Shown here: piece by piece, positions 25,808-34,377 of the stretch | How the letters are laid out: every line of letters starts with the position of its first letter | How positions within the stretch are numbered: position 1 is the stretch's first letter | Assembly: GCA_963773155.1 (NCBI GenBank) | Contig: CAVZAB010000019.1 | Location: forward strand, 124,001 to 188,000 | Reading direction: 5' to 3' | Origin: CAVZAB01 sp963773155 | GTDB lineage: Bacteria; Pseudomonadota; Alphaproteobacteria; Rhizobiales; Beijerinckiaceae | DNA: 64,000 nt | Made by a program: the position numbers and the translations under genes | The notes under the pieces: model-generated | The model's input: the letters and a program-made list of their open reading frames with translations, nothing else | Databases searched by the model: none | What the model was told of the DNA's origin: nothing

Positions 25808-26758
25808 ATGGAAAAGCGCAAATTGGGGAAGTCCGGCATCGAGATGGCGCCATTCGGCTTTGGCGCCAATGTTTTCGGCTGGACCGCCGACAAGGCGCAA
25901 TCCTACCAACTGCTCGACGCCTTCCTTGCTGCCGGGTTCAATTTCGTTGATACGGCCGACGTCTATTCGGTCTGGGTCCCAGGCAACAGCGGCGGAGAAT
26001 CGGAGACAATTTTGGGGTCCTGGATGAAGGACCGCAAGGCGCGCGACAAGGTCATCGTTGCAACCAAAGTCGGCATGGCAATGGGGCCTGGCCGCAAGGG
26101 TCTGGCAAGGCCCTATATTATGGCCGCCGTCGAGGGCTCCTTGCGGCGGTTGCAAACCGATTACATCGATCTCTATCAATCCCACATTGACGACGAAACC
26201 ATTCCGCTCGAAGAGACACTCGCGACCTATGCCGACCTGATCCGGGCCGGCAAGGTGCGGGCGATCGGGGCGTCAAATTATGGCGCCGCACGCCTCGCGG
26301 ACGCTCTCGCGCTTAGCGAGCGGCAGGGCCTGCCGCGCTATGAATCCTTGCAGCTTCTCTACAATCTCTACGACAGGAGTCCTTTCGAAGGCGCGATTGA
26401 ACAATTTTGCCTGGCGCGTGACATCGGTGTCTTGAGCTATTTTTCCCTGGCGAGCGGATTTCTGACCGGCAAATACCGGCGCGCGGAAGATCTAGTATCG
26501 GCGAGCCGGGGTGACCGGGTGCGCAGCTATATGAACGCGCGCGGCACCCGCATTCTGGCCGCGCTCGACACTCTCGCCGCCGAGCACGCCGCATCGCCGG
26601 CACAGATCGCCCTGGCCTGGATCCTGGCCCGACCGTCGATAACGGCGCCGCTTGCCAGTGCGACCAGCAAAACGCAATTGCGCGATCTTTTGAAGGCGAC
26701 ACGGCTTGAACTTGGTCGCGACAGCCTCGCCTCTCTTGATCGCGCCAGCCAGGCCTGA
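25808..26758 (+). CDS. Aldo/keto reductase
   Basis: A 316-residue TIM-barrel NADPH-dependent oxidoreductase. Motifs are FNFVDTADVYSVW with the catalytic Asp/Tyr region, then KVIVATKVG with the catalytic Lys. IDLYQSHIDDETIPLEETL carries the catalytic His, and AIGASNYGAARL precedes the NADP-binding C-terminal part. It starts at the ATG at 25808 with a GAGGTGAG ribosome site. It resembles general-stress Gsp69/YdbC-type reductases; the substrate is unknown. A second, different aldo/keto reductase is at 34693. Confidence 0.88.
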   Translation: MEKRKLGKSGIEMAPFGFGANVFGWTADKAQSYQLLDAFLAAGFNFVDTADVYSVWVPGNSGGESETILGSWMKDRKARDKVIVATKVGMAMGPGRKGLARPYIMAAVEGSLRRLQTDYIDLYQSHIDDETIPLEETLATYADLIRAGKVRAIGASNYGAARLADALALSERQGLPRYESLQLLYNLYDRSPFEGAIEQFCLARDIGVLSYFSLASGFLTGKYRRAEDLVSASRGDRVRSYMNARGTRILAALDTLAAEHAASPAQIALAWILARPSITAPLASATSKTQLRDLLKATRLELGRDSLASLDRASQA

Positions 26759-26783
26759 GTTTGAACGTCTGCTGGGCGGGCAG

Positions 26784-27671
26784 TCAGGCAAACAGGCAGA
26801 ACGTTCCAACTCCAGAAAGCAGCGCGCCGAACCAGGCCGGCCTGGGTGCTGGCCGCCCGGTGCGCCACCACAAGAGCGGAAGAATGGCGATCGGCGACAT
26901 TGACGACAGCGTCGCCGCAATGCCGATCGGCGCCGCTCCCAGCGCCACCATCAGCATCGACATGCCGAGGACATAGGAAATGAAGGCGCCGGCGCTGGTC
27001 AAAAGAAATGTCCGCGCCGTCGGCCGATGCGGTTTCGTGCGCAGAAATAACCGCAAGAACCACAGGACGAGGGCAGCAACGAAGGCCCGCAGTGCCATGA
27101 CGGCGAAGGCGTCGGCCTGGGCGGCCATCACCGGCCGCAAGGCCAAATTGCCGATTGCCTGACCGAGCGCGGCAATCAGGCCAAGGCCTATCGCCAAAGC
27201 CTCGGGCCTTGCCTCGCGGTGCACCTCGGCTTCCAACGTGCGACCGGCTGGGGTTGGCAGCGCAAAGGCAATGGCCAGCATGATTCCCAGGATGATCAGC
27301 GCGCCGCCCAGAATCTGGTTCGGTTTCAGAGTTTCGCCAAGAACAAGAAATCCGAGCACGGCCGACATCGGCGCATTGGTCGAGAAAACCAGTGCCGTTC
27401 GCCGCGAACCCATCCGGGCAATGCTGGCATTAAGCGCCGGTTCGGCCAAAACTATGGCGAACAGGCTTGACGCGGCAATTGGTGTGAGTTGCCAGCTTGC
27501 AAGCGTCGTCCAGCCGGCGAAACCCGTCGTCACAATCACCAGCATCAACGTCGCAATGAGCATCCGCCAGCGCGCGAGCGCCATCGGGCCGCCGATATCG
27601 CGAACGACCTCGGCCGATATGATCGTGCCAACAGCCGTTGAAATTGCCGTTCCGATGGCAAGGAAGCCCAT
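26784..27671 (-). CDS. EamA-family DMT transporter
   Basis: A 295-residue inner-membrane protein with about ten hydrophobic segments arranged as two EamA repeats. The first repeat begins MGFLAIGTAISTAVGTIISA, and the second begins around LGLIAALGQAIGNLALRPVM. Such drug/metabolite transporters export amino acids or metabolites. The conserved PxxxxxxxxxxLGE segment is seen as APMSAVLGFLVLGETLKPNQ. It is convergent with the aldo/keto reductase. The substrate cannot be told. Confidence 0.82.
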   Translation of the reverse strand: MGFLAIGTAISTAVGTIISAEVVRDIGGPMALARWRMLIATLMLVIVTTGFAGWTTLASWQLTPIAASSLFAIVLAEPALNASIARMGSRRTALVFSTNAPMSAVLGFLVLGETLKPNQILGGALIILGIMLAIAFALPTPAGRTLEAEVHREARPEALAIGLGLIAALGQAIGNLALRPVMAAQADAFAVMALRAFVAALVLWFLRLFLRTKPHRPTARTFLLTSAGAFISYVLGMSMLMVALGAAPIGIAATLSSMSPIAILPLLWWRTGRPAPRPAWFGALLSGVGTFCLFA

Positions 27672-27860
27672 ATTCCGTCCGATCGAATCGCCGTCTCTTA
27701 AGCCGCGGGTCGGGCAAAGGCGATGGGCGATCGCGCATAAAAATCACTATCGATCTTGCCAGATCTGTCACGAAATTGTCTTATCTGGGTTTCGAAAGGA
27801 CGCAAGGCTTTGGCGGATGGACGATGCGGTTGCCGAGAATAGGGTGGCGGGGCTGAAATA

Positions 27861-29420
27861 TTGTCTCAGGAAAGCGGCCGCAGGCCGAGGCAGGCCGACC
27901 AGGAATTCGAGATCAAGTTCGAGACCGATGCGGCCGGACTAGCGGAGGCGCTCGAATCGCCGTTTCTATCCGCCGATCAGCCGAATCGGCCGCGCCGAAG
28001 CCTGAACGCTGTCTACTTCGACACGGAAAGCGGCGATCTCCGCAAAAACGGCATAGGCTTGCGGCTGCGCAGAGTACAAGGCCGTTGCCTGATGACGGTC
28101 AAATGGACCGATCCGACCGTTGCCGGACCATTTTCGCGCCGCGAAATTGAAGTCCGCGTCGCGACTATGCAGCCGGACCTCGGCCTTCTCGGCCCGGAGA
28201 TTGCTGCGCAAATCGATCTCGTCTTGGCCGGACGGGCGTTGTCGAGCCAATTCGAAACGCAGATCAAAAGGCGGCTGCGGCTAGTTCAGATTGGCCGCGC
28301 CCAGGTCGAGATTGCCTTTGACGAGGGCGTCATCGTCGCCGGCAAGCACCGGCTGCCGGTGCGCGAGATCGAACTGGAATTGAAGGCCGGCGACAAGGCG
28401 GCGCTCTACGATCTCGCCGCTCGGGTTGCCGAGCATTTGCCGGTTAGGCTCGGGGTGCGCAGCAAGGCCGAACGCGGCTTTCTCCTGGCGGCCGGCGCAG
28501 GCCTGGATCCAGTCCGTGCCGTCGTACTGCCGCTTCCCAGCACGGCAACGCTCGACGATGTCATCGGCGTCGTTCTGGCGGCAACTCTGGATCATTTCGT
28601 TGCAAACTGGCGGGCATTCGATGAGCGCCTGCTCCCCGAGTCCGTCCATCAAATGCGGGTCGGGTTGCGTCGCCTGCGCGTTGCTTTGTCGCTGTTTGAC
28701 CGGATCCTGCCTTGCGCGGAATTTGTCGTCTTTCGCACTGAGGCGCGGCGAATCGCCAGCGCTTTGAGCCGTGCCCGCGATTGGGATGTCTTTCGCGACC
28801 TTGTCGTCGAGGGGCCGATTGCTCATCACAGTCAAGCGGCGAATTTCGACAGCCTTCTAGGCTCGATCGAGGCGCAGCGCCAAACCGGCTATGACTGCGC
28901 CCAACAGATGATGCAGGCCACGGCAACGACGAAATTCGTGATCAGCCTTTATGCGTTTCTGGCGCATCACCGCTGGCGCGCCACTTTGCCGGGCAGTGAC
29001 GGATCGCGCCTGAACGAACCGGCGATTGCTTTTGCCGGCGAAACACTCGAGCGGCTGCATCGGCGCGCTCTCAAGCGTGGCCGGCACCTCAAGACACTTG
29101 CCCCGGAGCAGCGCCACGAACTGCGCATTGCCCTCAAGCATATTCGCTATGTGGCGGAATTCTTCTCGCCGCTGTTTGAAGCGCAGGCGGAGGTCCGGGC
29201 CTATACGCGCGCCATTGCTCTGCTGCAGGACGCGCTCGGTACCTATAACGACACGGCAATCGCGACAAATACGCTCCATTCGCTGCCCTGCGAGGGCATC
29301 GAAAGCGCCAAGGCGATCGGAATCGTCCTAGGCTGGTATGGCCGTGGCGCAGTTTTCGCGGAACATTCCATCCGCCGGGGCTGGAAGGACTTCCGGCGCG
29401 CGAAACGCTTCTGGGCATAA
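27861..29420 (+). CDS. CYTH-CHAD domain protein (inorganic triphosphatase-like)
   Basis: A 519-residue two-domain protein. The N-terminal CYTH domain (about residues 14-210) has the diagnostic ExExK motif as EFEIKF at 15-20, plus the LRLRRV and EIELEL strands, indicating a triphosphate tunnel hydrolase such as a tripolyphosphatase. The C-terminal CHAD domain (about 230-510) has the conserved histidine/arginine helices VHQMRVGLRRLRVALSLF and HELRIALKHIRYVAEFF, which bind polyphosphate. The start is a TTG at 27861, as no better start precedes the CYTH motif. It suggests polyphosphate metabolism. Confidence 0.88.
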   Translation: MSQESGRRPRQADQEFEIKFETDAAGLAEALESPFLSADQPNRPRRSLNAVYFDTESGDLRKNGIGLRLRRVQGRCLMTVKWTDPTVAGPFSRREIEVRVATMQPDLGLLGPEIAAQIDLVLAGRALSSQFETQIKRRLRLVQIGRAQVEIAFDEGVIVAGKHRLPVREIELELKAGDKAALYDLAARVAEHLPVRLGVRSKAERGFLLAAGAGLDPVRAVVLPLPSTATLDDVIGVVLAATLDHFVANWRAFDERLLPESVHQMRVGLRRLRVALSLFDRILPCAEFVVFRTEARRIASALSRARDWDVFRDLVVEGPIAHHSQAANFDSLLGSIEAQRQTGYDCAQQMMQATATTKFVISLYAFLAHHRWRATLPGSDGSRLNEPAIAFAGETLERLHRRALKRGRHLKTLAPEQRHELRIALKHIRYVAEFFSPLFEAQAEVRAYTRAIALLQDALGTYNDTAIATNTLHSLPCEGIESAKAIGIVLGWYGRGAVFAEHSIRRGWKDFRRAKRFWA

Positions 29421-29435
29421 GGCTCCGGCGAGAGG

Positions 29436-29591
29436 CTAGCCGAGGCCGGCGCCAACCGCTTGGAATTTTGCCGACACCTTGGTCCCGACCGTCGTTAGCG
29501 CTCCAACAATAACGAGGCCGATAAACCCGGCAATCAGACTATATTCGACGGCGGTTGCGCCGCGCCGGTCGGATAAGAATTTCTTCAACAT
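29436..29591 (-). CDS. Flp/Fap-type pilin subunit
   Basis: A 51-residue class IVb pre-pilin. The sequence MLKKFLSDRRGATAVEYSLI carries the G/A(x3)EY processing motif (cleavage after Gly11, Glu at +5 of the mature chain). One hydrophobic helix follows. The ATG at 29591 has a GGAGTGAGAG ribosome site; longer in-frame starts add a non-pilin leader. No tad/cpa assembly genes lie in the window, so it is an isolated pilin copy. It converges with the CYTH-CHAD gene. Confidence 0.85.
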   Translation of the reverse strand: MLKKFLSDRRGATAVEYSLIAGFIGLVIVGALTTVGTKVSAKFQAVGAGLG

Positions 29592-29760
29592 GGCTCTCAC
29601 TCCTCCAAGGGCTTGCCCGCTCTCTTGACAGCCCCTTTGAAGCCTGATCATCGCTTCTAGGGCTTAGACATTGCCGCCGCCCTAATCCGCCCACCGCCGA
29701 AAAGTAAAGGCGCTTTAATCGGCCACCCGGCTGGCCCGATAGCCGCCTCAGGCGGTCCGT

Positions 29761-29776
29761 AAAAAACATGTTTTTT
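29761..29776. other. Perfect 16-bp AT palindrome beside a GC hairpin
   Basis: AAAAAACATGTTTTTT is a perfect palindrome. Just left of it lies CCGCCTCAGGCGG, a small GC hairpin. Together they sit between the Flp pilin promoter side and the 3' end of the TIR-FGE gene. On the minus strand the palindrome could end TIR-FGE transcription as an AT-rich hairpin with a T-run, but it is not a standard terminator. Confidence 0.35.
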
Positions 29777-29899
29777 CAATGCCTTAATATGGAATCTCGG
29801 CGATCAGAGCGGGCTTGCGCCGCGGCGATGACCAGCGCAGGCTGTTGCGTGGCGTCGTTAAAGGATCAGTTGGTCGGCCCAGGCATTTTTAGGGGATCG

Positions 29900-32785
29900 C
29901 TAATCGGGGTCGCGCATAACCCGAAATCCGGTGTCCTGGAAGGCATGCGATGCCGTCCCTTTCCAGCGCGCCGCAAAGCCGCTCAGCGCCGGTGGCGTTG
30001 TCCAGGCGCTGCCACGGCGAACCCTGAGGTCGCTCGAACATTGGCTCGAGCCGCCCTCATACAGGCGGGGTGCGCCATTGGCCGGCAGCGTCTTGAGATC
30101 ATCATTCCAGCAATCCTGCACCCATTCGTGCGCATTGCCATACATGTCGATTAGACCGAAGGCATTGGCTGGAAAGGCGCCAGCCGGCGATGTATTGGCC
30201 CATTGGTCTGAACATTCCGCCGCCAGCGAGCGATCGGCCACCGCATGTTTCTCGACAGCCGTCGAGTCGAGAATATTGCCGAATTTGCAGCTCTCGCGCG
30301 GGCTTTCCGCGACACGCCAAGGCGCCGGATCGCCGGCTCTTGCGGCATATTCCCATTCCGCCTCACTCGGCAGGCGATAGGACTTTTTGGTCTTGGCCGA
30401 CAGCCAGCGCGTATACTCGGCGGCGTCGTTCCAACTCACGCAGACGATGGGGTGGGAACCAGTCTGCTCAAAGCCCGGCGCCAGATAGCTGCGGTCCTGC
30501 CCGCGCTGCTGCGCCTTTGGGGCGAAGCTACGACAATCCAGAGATGGCGGATCGAGCCGGCCGTATTTTTCCATCCGAAAGGCTTTGTATTCGTCGAGCG
30601 TTACCTTGCTGCGGCTTAAAGCAAAGGGTTTGGCAATCGTCACCAAACGTCCGTGCCCGGATCGATCACGGATCTCGGCGCCAAGCCGCTCGCCGCCGAC
30701 CAGGCCGACGAAGGTCTCGCCGGGCGGAATGCTGATCAAGGACGGGCATTGCGGACAATCCTGAAGAGGGCCCTTGGCCGGCGCAACGGGTTCGGCCTTC
30801 GGCGCGGTTGCGAGAGCGCCGGTCGGCACGCCATTGTCAGCCGGCGGTGGGGGCGGGCCAGGCGCGGCATTTTCGGTGCGCCTGTCAGCGCTCTCGTCTC
30901 GTTTCGGATAGAGATCGCTGAGAGCGGCAATCAAGGCGCTCGGCTTCGATTTGAGGATTTCGGTAGCAACAACGCTCGGCGCGACCTTCAACACTTGGTC
31001 GGTGACGGCGGCTGGGCTCAGCCGCACGACTTCCCCGATGGTGCTTTCCGGGGCGCCGTGCATCAATTCGGCGACGAGCTGGACCGGTGCCGCCTTGACG
31101 AGGGCGCCGATCGTGCGTTCGGGACTGATCTTGACAAGTTCGACAACGGCCTGTTCGGGCATTGTCTTGGCGAGTTCGACCAGGCCAGCGGCCGGCGCGC
31201 TGCGCACCAATGCTGCCGCGAGCGCAGCCGGATCAACCTTCTGCAATTCGGCCAGCATCGGTTTGGGGGCGCTCTTGGCGAGCTGCGCGGCTAGAGCGGA
31301 CGCGTTGGTCCGCACGGTTTCGGCAATCACTGCATCGGGCAACGACTTGACCATTTGTGCGATGCTGGGGCCAGGCACCGCATTCAGCACTTGGCTGATA
31401 ACGAGTTCGGGATTGGTCCGCACCACTTCGGCGATCAGCAGTTCCGGTTGCTCCTTCAGGATTTCCGCGATCAGCGGCCGCGGTTGCGCTTTGACCGCAA
31501 AAGCGACGAGCTGCGGCCCGTTGGCCTTGGCCAGTTCGGCGAGCAGCTGCGAGGCCAGCGCCTTGACCGCTTGGCCCGCGACAAGATTTGGATAGTGCTC
31601 GATGAGATCGGTGATCGCCGCGTCGGGCGCATTGCGCGCCAGCGCGACCAGCGCGCCAGGGTCGGCCTTCTGCAATTCAGCGAGCATTGGCTTGGCGGCG
31701 CTTTTGGCGAGCTGAGCGGCAAGGCCGCTGGCATTCGTTCGCACGAGCTCGGCAATAGCGGCGTCTGGCGCTGCTTTGATCATTTGGGCGACGGTGAGGC
31801 CAGGCGCCGCAATCAGCACTTGGCTTGCGACAAATTCGGGATTGGTCCGCACGATTTCGGCGACCAAGGGTTCCCATTGCTCTTTGACCACTTCGGCGAT
31901 GACCGGGCGAGGTTCCGCCTTGACGGTATAGGTAACGAGCAGCGGCGCATTGGCTTTGGCCAATTCGCCAAGCACGAGCGACGGCAGTGCCTTGACCGTC
32001 TGACTCGCCACGAGATTTGCATGGTGCTCGATGAGATCGGCGAGGATCGCGTCGGGCGCTGTCGCTGCCGCTTCGCGGACGATGGCGGCGGGGTCGCTCT
32101 TCATTAGGCCGGCGACGAGGGCGCGGCGATTGTTCTCAAGGAGTTCGCCGAGCAGTACTTCCGGGGCCTTTTTGGCAAGGCCAGCCGCAAGAGCAACGGG
32201 ATTGAGGTCGATCGCTTCCCGGAGCAAGGCGTCCGGGGCTGCTTTGGCGATTTCGCTCAGCAGCGGTGCCGGCATGGCCTTGGCAAGCGAAGCGGCCGAA
32301 GCGGTAGGCGCGACCCGCATGCTCTCGGCCAAGGTTTCGGCCGGTGCTGCCGCCACGACTTGCGCCACCACCGCCTGGCGATCGAGGCGTAGCGCTTCGC
32401 TCACGACCTCGCCCCGACCCATACGCACGACATCGGCGACGATTTTGTCCGGCGAGGCCTTCATCGCCCGCAGGACGAATGTGTCGACATCGGGTTCGGG
32501 CGCCACGGCGGGTGTTGTGTGGGTGGCTGGAGCAGGCGCTGGCGCGGCAAGGTTTGAGGCGGCTTCGAGCGGGCGGGAATTGTTTCGGGCAAGCCAGCCA
32601 TAGCCGCCAAGACCGAGACCTGCGAGACAAGCGAGGGAAAGACCATAGGCATAGAAGCGCAGTTTCCCAGCATGTCGGCCAAGCTTGCCGTTTTCTCCAT
32701 GCAGGGCGCTATTCTCGCTGGCCAGCCGATCGCGCTCGGCAAGCGCCGCGGCATGGTCGCGCTCGAGTTCGGTCAGAGTGTCGGC
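29900..32785 (-). CDS. TIR-FGE protein, second part: membrane helix, 12-residue repeats, FGE-sulfatase domain
   Basis: This frame continues the TIR protein encoded upstream after a single-base shift near 32780. It encodes the end of a coiled coil (LAERDRLASENSALHGE) and one membrane helix (LSLACLAGLGLGGYGWLA, about 32590-32650). A Pro/Ala linker precedes 44 tandem 12-residue repeats of the type xxhhAELhKxAP (about 31,000-32,490) and a second Pro-rich linker. The last 285 residues form an FGE-sulfatase/SUMF1 (C-type-lectin-fold) domain: SLISIPPGETFVG, HPIVCVSWNDAAEYTRWLS, YRLPSEAEWEYAARAG, NAFGLIDMYGNAHEWVQDCW, VRRGSAW, DTGFRVMRD. The copper-site cysteines of true formylglycine enzymes are absent. 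If read alone the first usable start is the GTG at 32506. The repeat and FGE parts would lie outside the cytoplasm if the TIR side is inside. Function unknown. Confidence 0.8.
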   Translation of the reverse strand, partial: ADTLTELERDHAAALAERDRLASENSALHGENGKLGRHAGKLRFYAYGLSLACLAGLGLGGYGWLARNNSRPLEAASNLAAPAPAPATHTTPAVAPEPDVDTFVLRAMKASPDKIVADVVRMGRGEVVSEALRLDRQAVVAQVVAAAPAETLAESMRVAPTASAASLAKAMPAPLLSEIAKAAPDALLREAIDLNPVALAAGLAKKAPEVLLGELLENNRRALVAGLMKSDPAAIVREAAATAPDAILADLIEHHANLVASQTVKALPSLVLGELAKANAPLLVTYTVKAEPRPVIAEVVKEQWEPLVAEIVRTNPEFVASQVLIAAPGLTVAQMIKAAPDAAIAELVRTNASGLAAQLAKSAAKPMLAELQKADPGALVALARNAPDAAITDLIEHYPNLVAGQAVKALASQLLAELAKANGPQLVAFAVKAQPRPLIAEILKEQPELLIAEVVRTNPELVISQVLNAVPGPSIAQMVKSLPDAVIAETVRTNASALAAQLAKSAPKPMLAELQKVDPAALAAALVRSAPAAGLVELAKTMPEQAVVELVKISPERTIGALVKAAPVQLVAELMHGAPESTIGEVVRLSPAAVTDQVLKVAPSVVATEILKSKPSALIAALSDLYPKRDESADRRTENAAPGPPPPPADNGVPTGALATAPKAEPVAPAKGPLQDCPQCPSLISIPPGETFVGLVGGERLGAEIRDRSGHGRLVTIAKPFALSRSKVTLDEYKAFRMEKYGRLDPPSLDCRSFAPKAQQRGQDRSYLAPGFEQTGSHPIVCVSWNDAAEYTRWLSAKTKKSYRLPSEAEWEYAARAGDPAPWRVAESPRESCKFGNILDSTAVEKHAVADRSLAAECSDQWANTSPAGAFPANAFGLIDMYGNAHEWVQDCWNDDLKTLPANGAPRLYEGGSSQCSSDLRVRRGSAWTTPPALSGFAARWKGTASHAFQDTGFRVMRDPD
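31193..32053 (-). repeat. Tandem duplication (2 x ~430 bp) inside a 44-copy 36-bp coding repeat
   Basis: Within the TIR-FGE gene the 12-residue repeats form a higher-order duplication. Block A (31625-32053, 143 residues, starting DAILADLIEHHANLV) is followed head-to-tail by block B (31193-31624, 144 residues, starting DAAITDLIEHYPNLV). Each holds twelve repeat units. Unit order is preserved (LIEH, AVKAL, ELAKAN, VKAxP, EVVKEQ/EILKEQ, EIVRTN, QVLxA, QMIK, ELVRTN, QLAKSA, AELQK), and one unit in block A is 11 residues long. The single-copy units extend from about 30905 to 32485. Confidence 0.85.
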
Positions 32786-33626
32786 TCGCTGTCTCGAACG
32801 CTTGGCTCGTCAATTGACGACGCAGACCGGCATCGGCCTCTTGCTGGCGCTGCAGGGACTGAAGCTGCTGGCCGAGTTCCCGTCGGCGCGCGTGTTCGCG
32901 CGCCAGCCGGTCGGCGAGGCCGGTGATAGTCACCTCGTTTTCTTGACCTTGACCAGCTTCCTCAGTGCCCGCCTCGATCAGTATTTGCGGCGGCGGCTTG
33001 CCGGCACCCATGCGCTCGTCCTCGAGCCAATGCTCGAAATCGATCTTGTAGACTTTCAGTATTGCCTCGAACTTTTTCCATTCGTTGCGCATGCGCCGAT
33101 CGAATCCGGCCCGCGCAAAGGCAACCGTATGTTCGAACGCCTGCCGCTCTTTGACCTCGCGCAGCCGTCGTATCTCTTGTGCCGCCGGTTCGTCGGGATA
33201 GCGGCGGGCGAATTCCGCTTTCTTTGTCGGATCATCGGCAGCAATCGCATGCGACAATTCAAACAGGCCGGGCCGCTGCAAGACGTCGGCCAAATGGGCG
33301 ACGAGACCAAGCCAGTTCGGGTCGTTGGGGCCGCCCTCCCAATCCGCCAATGAAAGGGCCACTTTCGCATCAAACGGTGACGGCACGCTGCATGGCCCAA
33401 TCACACAGGAGAGCAGTTTATCGCCCGTCAGGCCTCTTTCGGCATCCGCCAGCTGGGCAGCGGCTGCGATCGAAGAGGGGCTCCACAGGACAAGAACGGC
33501 CGACGGCTCGCTCGTCCCGGCAGGCTCGCCGATCGCGGCGCTGACGCCAAGCTCGCCAAGGCGCTCGCAAATGCGTTCGGCCATCGGCCTGTCGTCCGCC
33601 GCGCTCGAAATGAAAACATCCGTCAT
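32709..33626 (-). CDS. TIR-FGE protein, first part: TIR domain and coiled coil
   Basis: The ATG at 33626 opens with MTDVFISSAADDRPMAERIC, a TIR_2-type beta-A strand. AVLVLWSPSSIAAA and DKLLSCVIGPC follow, then the SLADWEGGPNDPNW block at about residues 95-110. At the position where catalytic TIR proteins have Glu this sequence seems to have Asp or a shifted Glu (QLADAERG), so NADase activity is uncertain. A helical region (about 140-210) and a coiled coil (REHARRRELGQQLQSLQRQQ) come next. The open frame ends at 32709 in an implausible Arg-rich tail. From about 32785 the neighbouring frame reads sensibly into the membrane helix and FGE part. The whole span 29900-33626 is 3727 bases, one above a multiple of three, consistent with one inserted base and a single protein of about 1241 residues. 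Confidence 0.75.
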   Translation of the reverse strand: MTDVFISSAADDRPMAERICERLGELGVSAAIGEPAGTSEPSAVLVLWSPSSIAAAAQLADAERGLTGDKLLSCVIGPCSVPSPFDAKVALSLADWEGGPNDPNWLGLVAHLADVLQRPGLFELSHAIAADDPTKKAEFARRYPDEPAAQEIRRLREVKERQAFEHTVAFARAGFDRRMRNEWKKFEAILKVYKIDFEHWLEDERMGAGKPPPQILIEAGTEEAGQGQENEVTITGLADRLAREHARRRELGQQLQSLQRQQEADAGLRRQLTSQAFETASRHSDRTRARPCRGACRARSAGQRE

Positions 33627-33953
33627 GACGAAAACCCCGATCGTCCAAGCCGCTTGCGTCCTCAAGGACGCTAGTCGGGCAATTCCGCGCAATAGCCGTT
33701 TGTGGCTTGGCACGAATCAATGCCTCGCGTGGCAAATCATGATGGGTTGCTTAGCGGCGCAACTGCAAGGGAACTTGGCTATTCTGTGGTGAAATCCACG
33801 GGAACAAATTCCGGCGAGGGATTAGATTGCTGAATATTTTCCGCAAGCCCGCGACCCCAGCGAAACCGGTCGCGACTGCATTTTCTATTGACGAATTGTT
33901 CCAGATAGGCTGGAACAAGCGCTGGATGCAGTCCCGACAACGCGAAGGGCCCC
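33627..33953. other. 327-base divergent intergenic region
   Basis: It separates the minus-strand TIR-FGE gene from the plus-strand Rap1a-like gene and must hold both promoters. No gene-like frame is convincing, and no clear regulatory palindrome was found. Confidence 0.4.
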
Positions 33954-34346
33954 ATGCCGCTTGTCTCCCGCCGTGACATTCGTTCGCTCGGTACCTGTGC
34001 TAGCCTGGCGGCCATGTTGGTCGTGGCGCCGGCGCTTGCCGCTGTCGAACAGGAGTTCGAAGTCAAGAAGACCTCGCAGCTTGTCGATTTGTGCGCCGCC
34101 AAACAGGGTGACCCGCTGTATGTCGAGGCTGCGAATTTCTGTCACGGCTATCTGGTCGGTGTCTTCTCCTATTATTTGGCGGCCCGCAAGAAGGGCTCGA
34201 AGATCCGCTTCTGTCATCTGCCGCCGACCCGGCAGGAGGGCGTGGATCGATTCGTGCAATGGGCTAAGGCCCACCCCGCGGTTGCCGACGAACTGCCGGT
34301 CAATGCCTTTTTCCGCTTCATGGATGCAACCTACGCCTGCAGGTAA
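33954..34346 (+). CDS. Exported Rap1a/Tai-like protein
   Basis: A 130-residue protein with a signal peptide (about residues 1-29, ending APALA). The mature domain has the cysteine pattern of the Rap1a/Tai family: LVDLCAAKQGDPLYVEAANF-CHGYLVGVF, KIRFCHLPP, and a C-terminal FFRFMDATYACR. That family was first described from type VI secretion immunity proteins, but most members are stand-alone periplasmic proteins of unknown function, so immunity is not claimed. The ATG at 33954 has GAAGGGCC upstream. It is divergent from the TIR-FGE gene and 31 bases ahead of a small lipoprotein gene. Confidence 0.65.
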   Translation: MPLVSRRDIRSLGTCASLAAMLVVAPALAAVEQEFEVKKTSQLVDLCAAKQGDPLYVEAANFCHGYLVGVFSYYLAARKKGSKIRFCHLPPTRQEGVDRFVQWAKAHPAVADELPVNAFFRFMDATYACR

Positions 34347-34377
34347 GGCGGCCGCATAGGGGATCCGCAGGATGATC

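Noticed and set aside
29740..29776. Intrinsic terminator formed by the GC hairpin and the AT palindrome
   Set aside because: The T-run is not directly 3' of the GC stem on either strand, so I kept it only as a palindrome.
31193..32490. Possible CRISPR-like direct repeats
   Set aside because: The repeats are coding 36-bp units with amino-acid-level conservation and no spacers.
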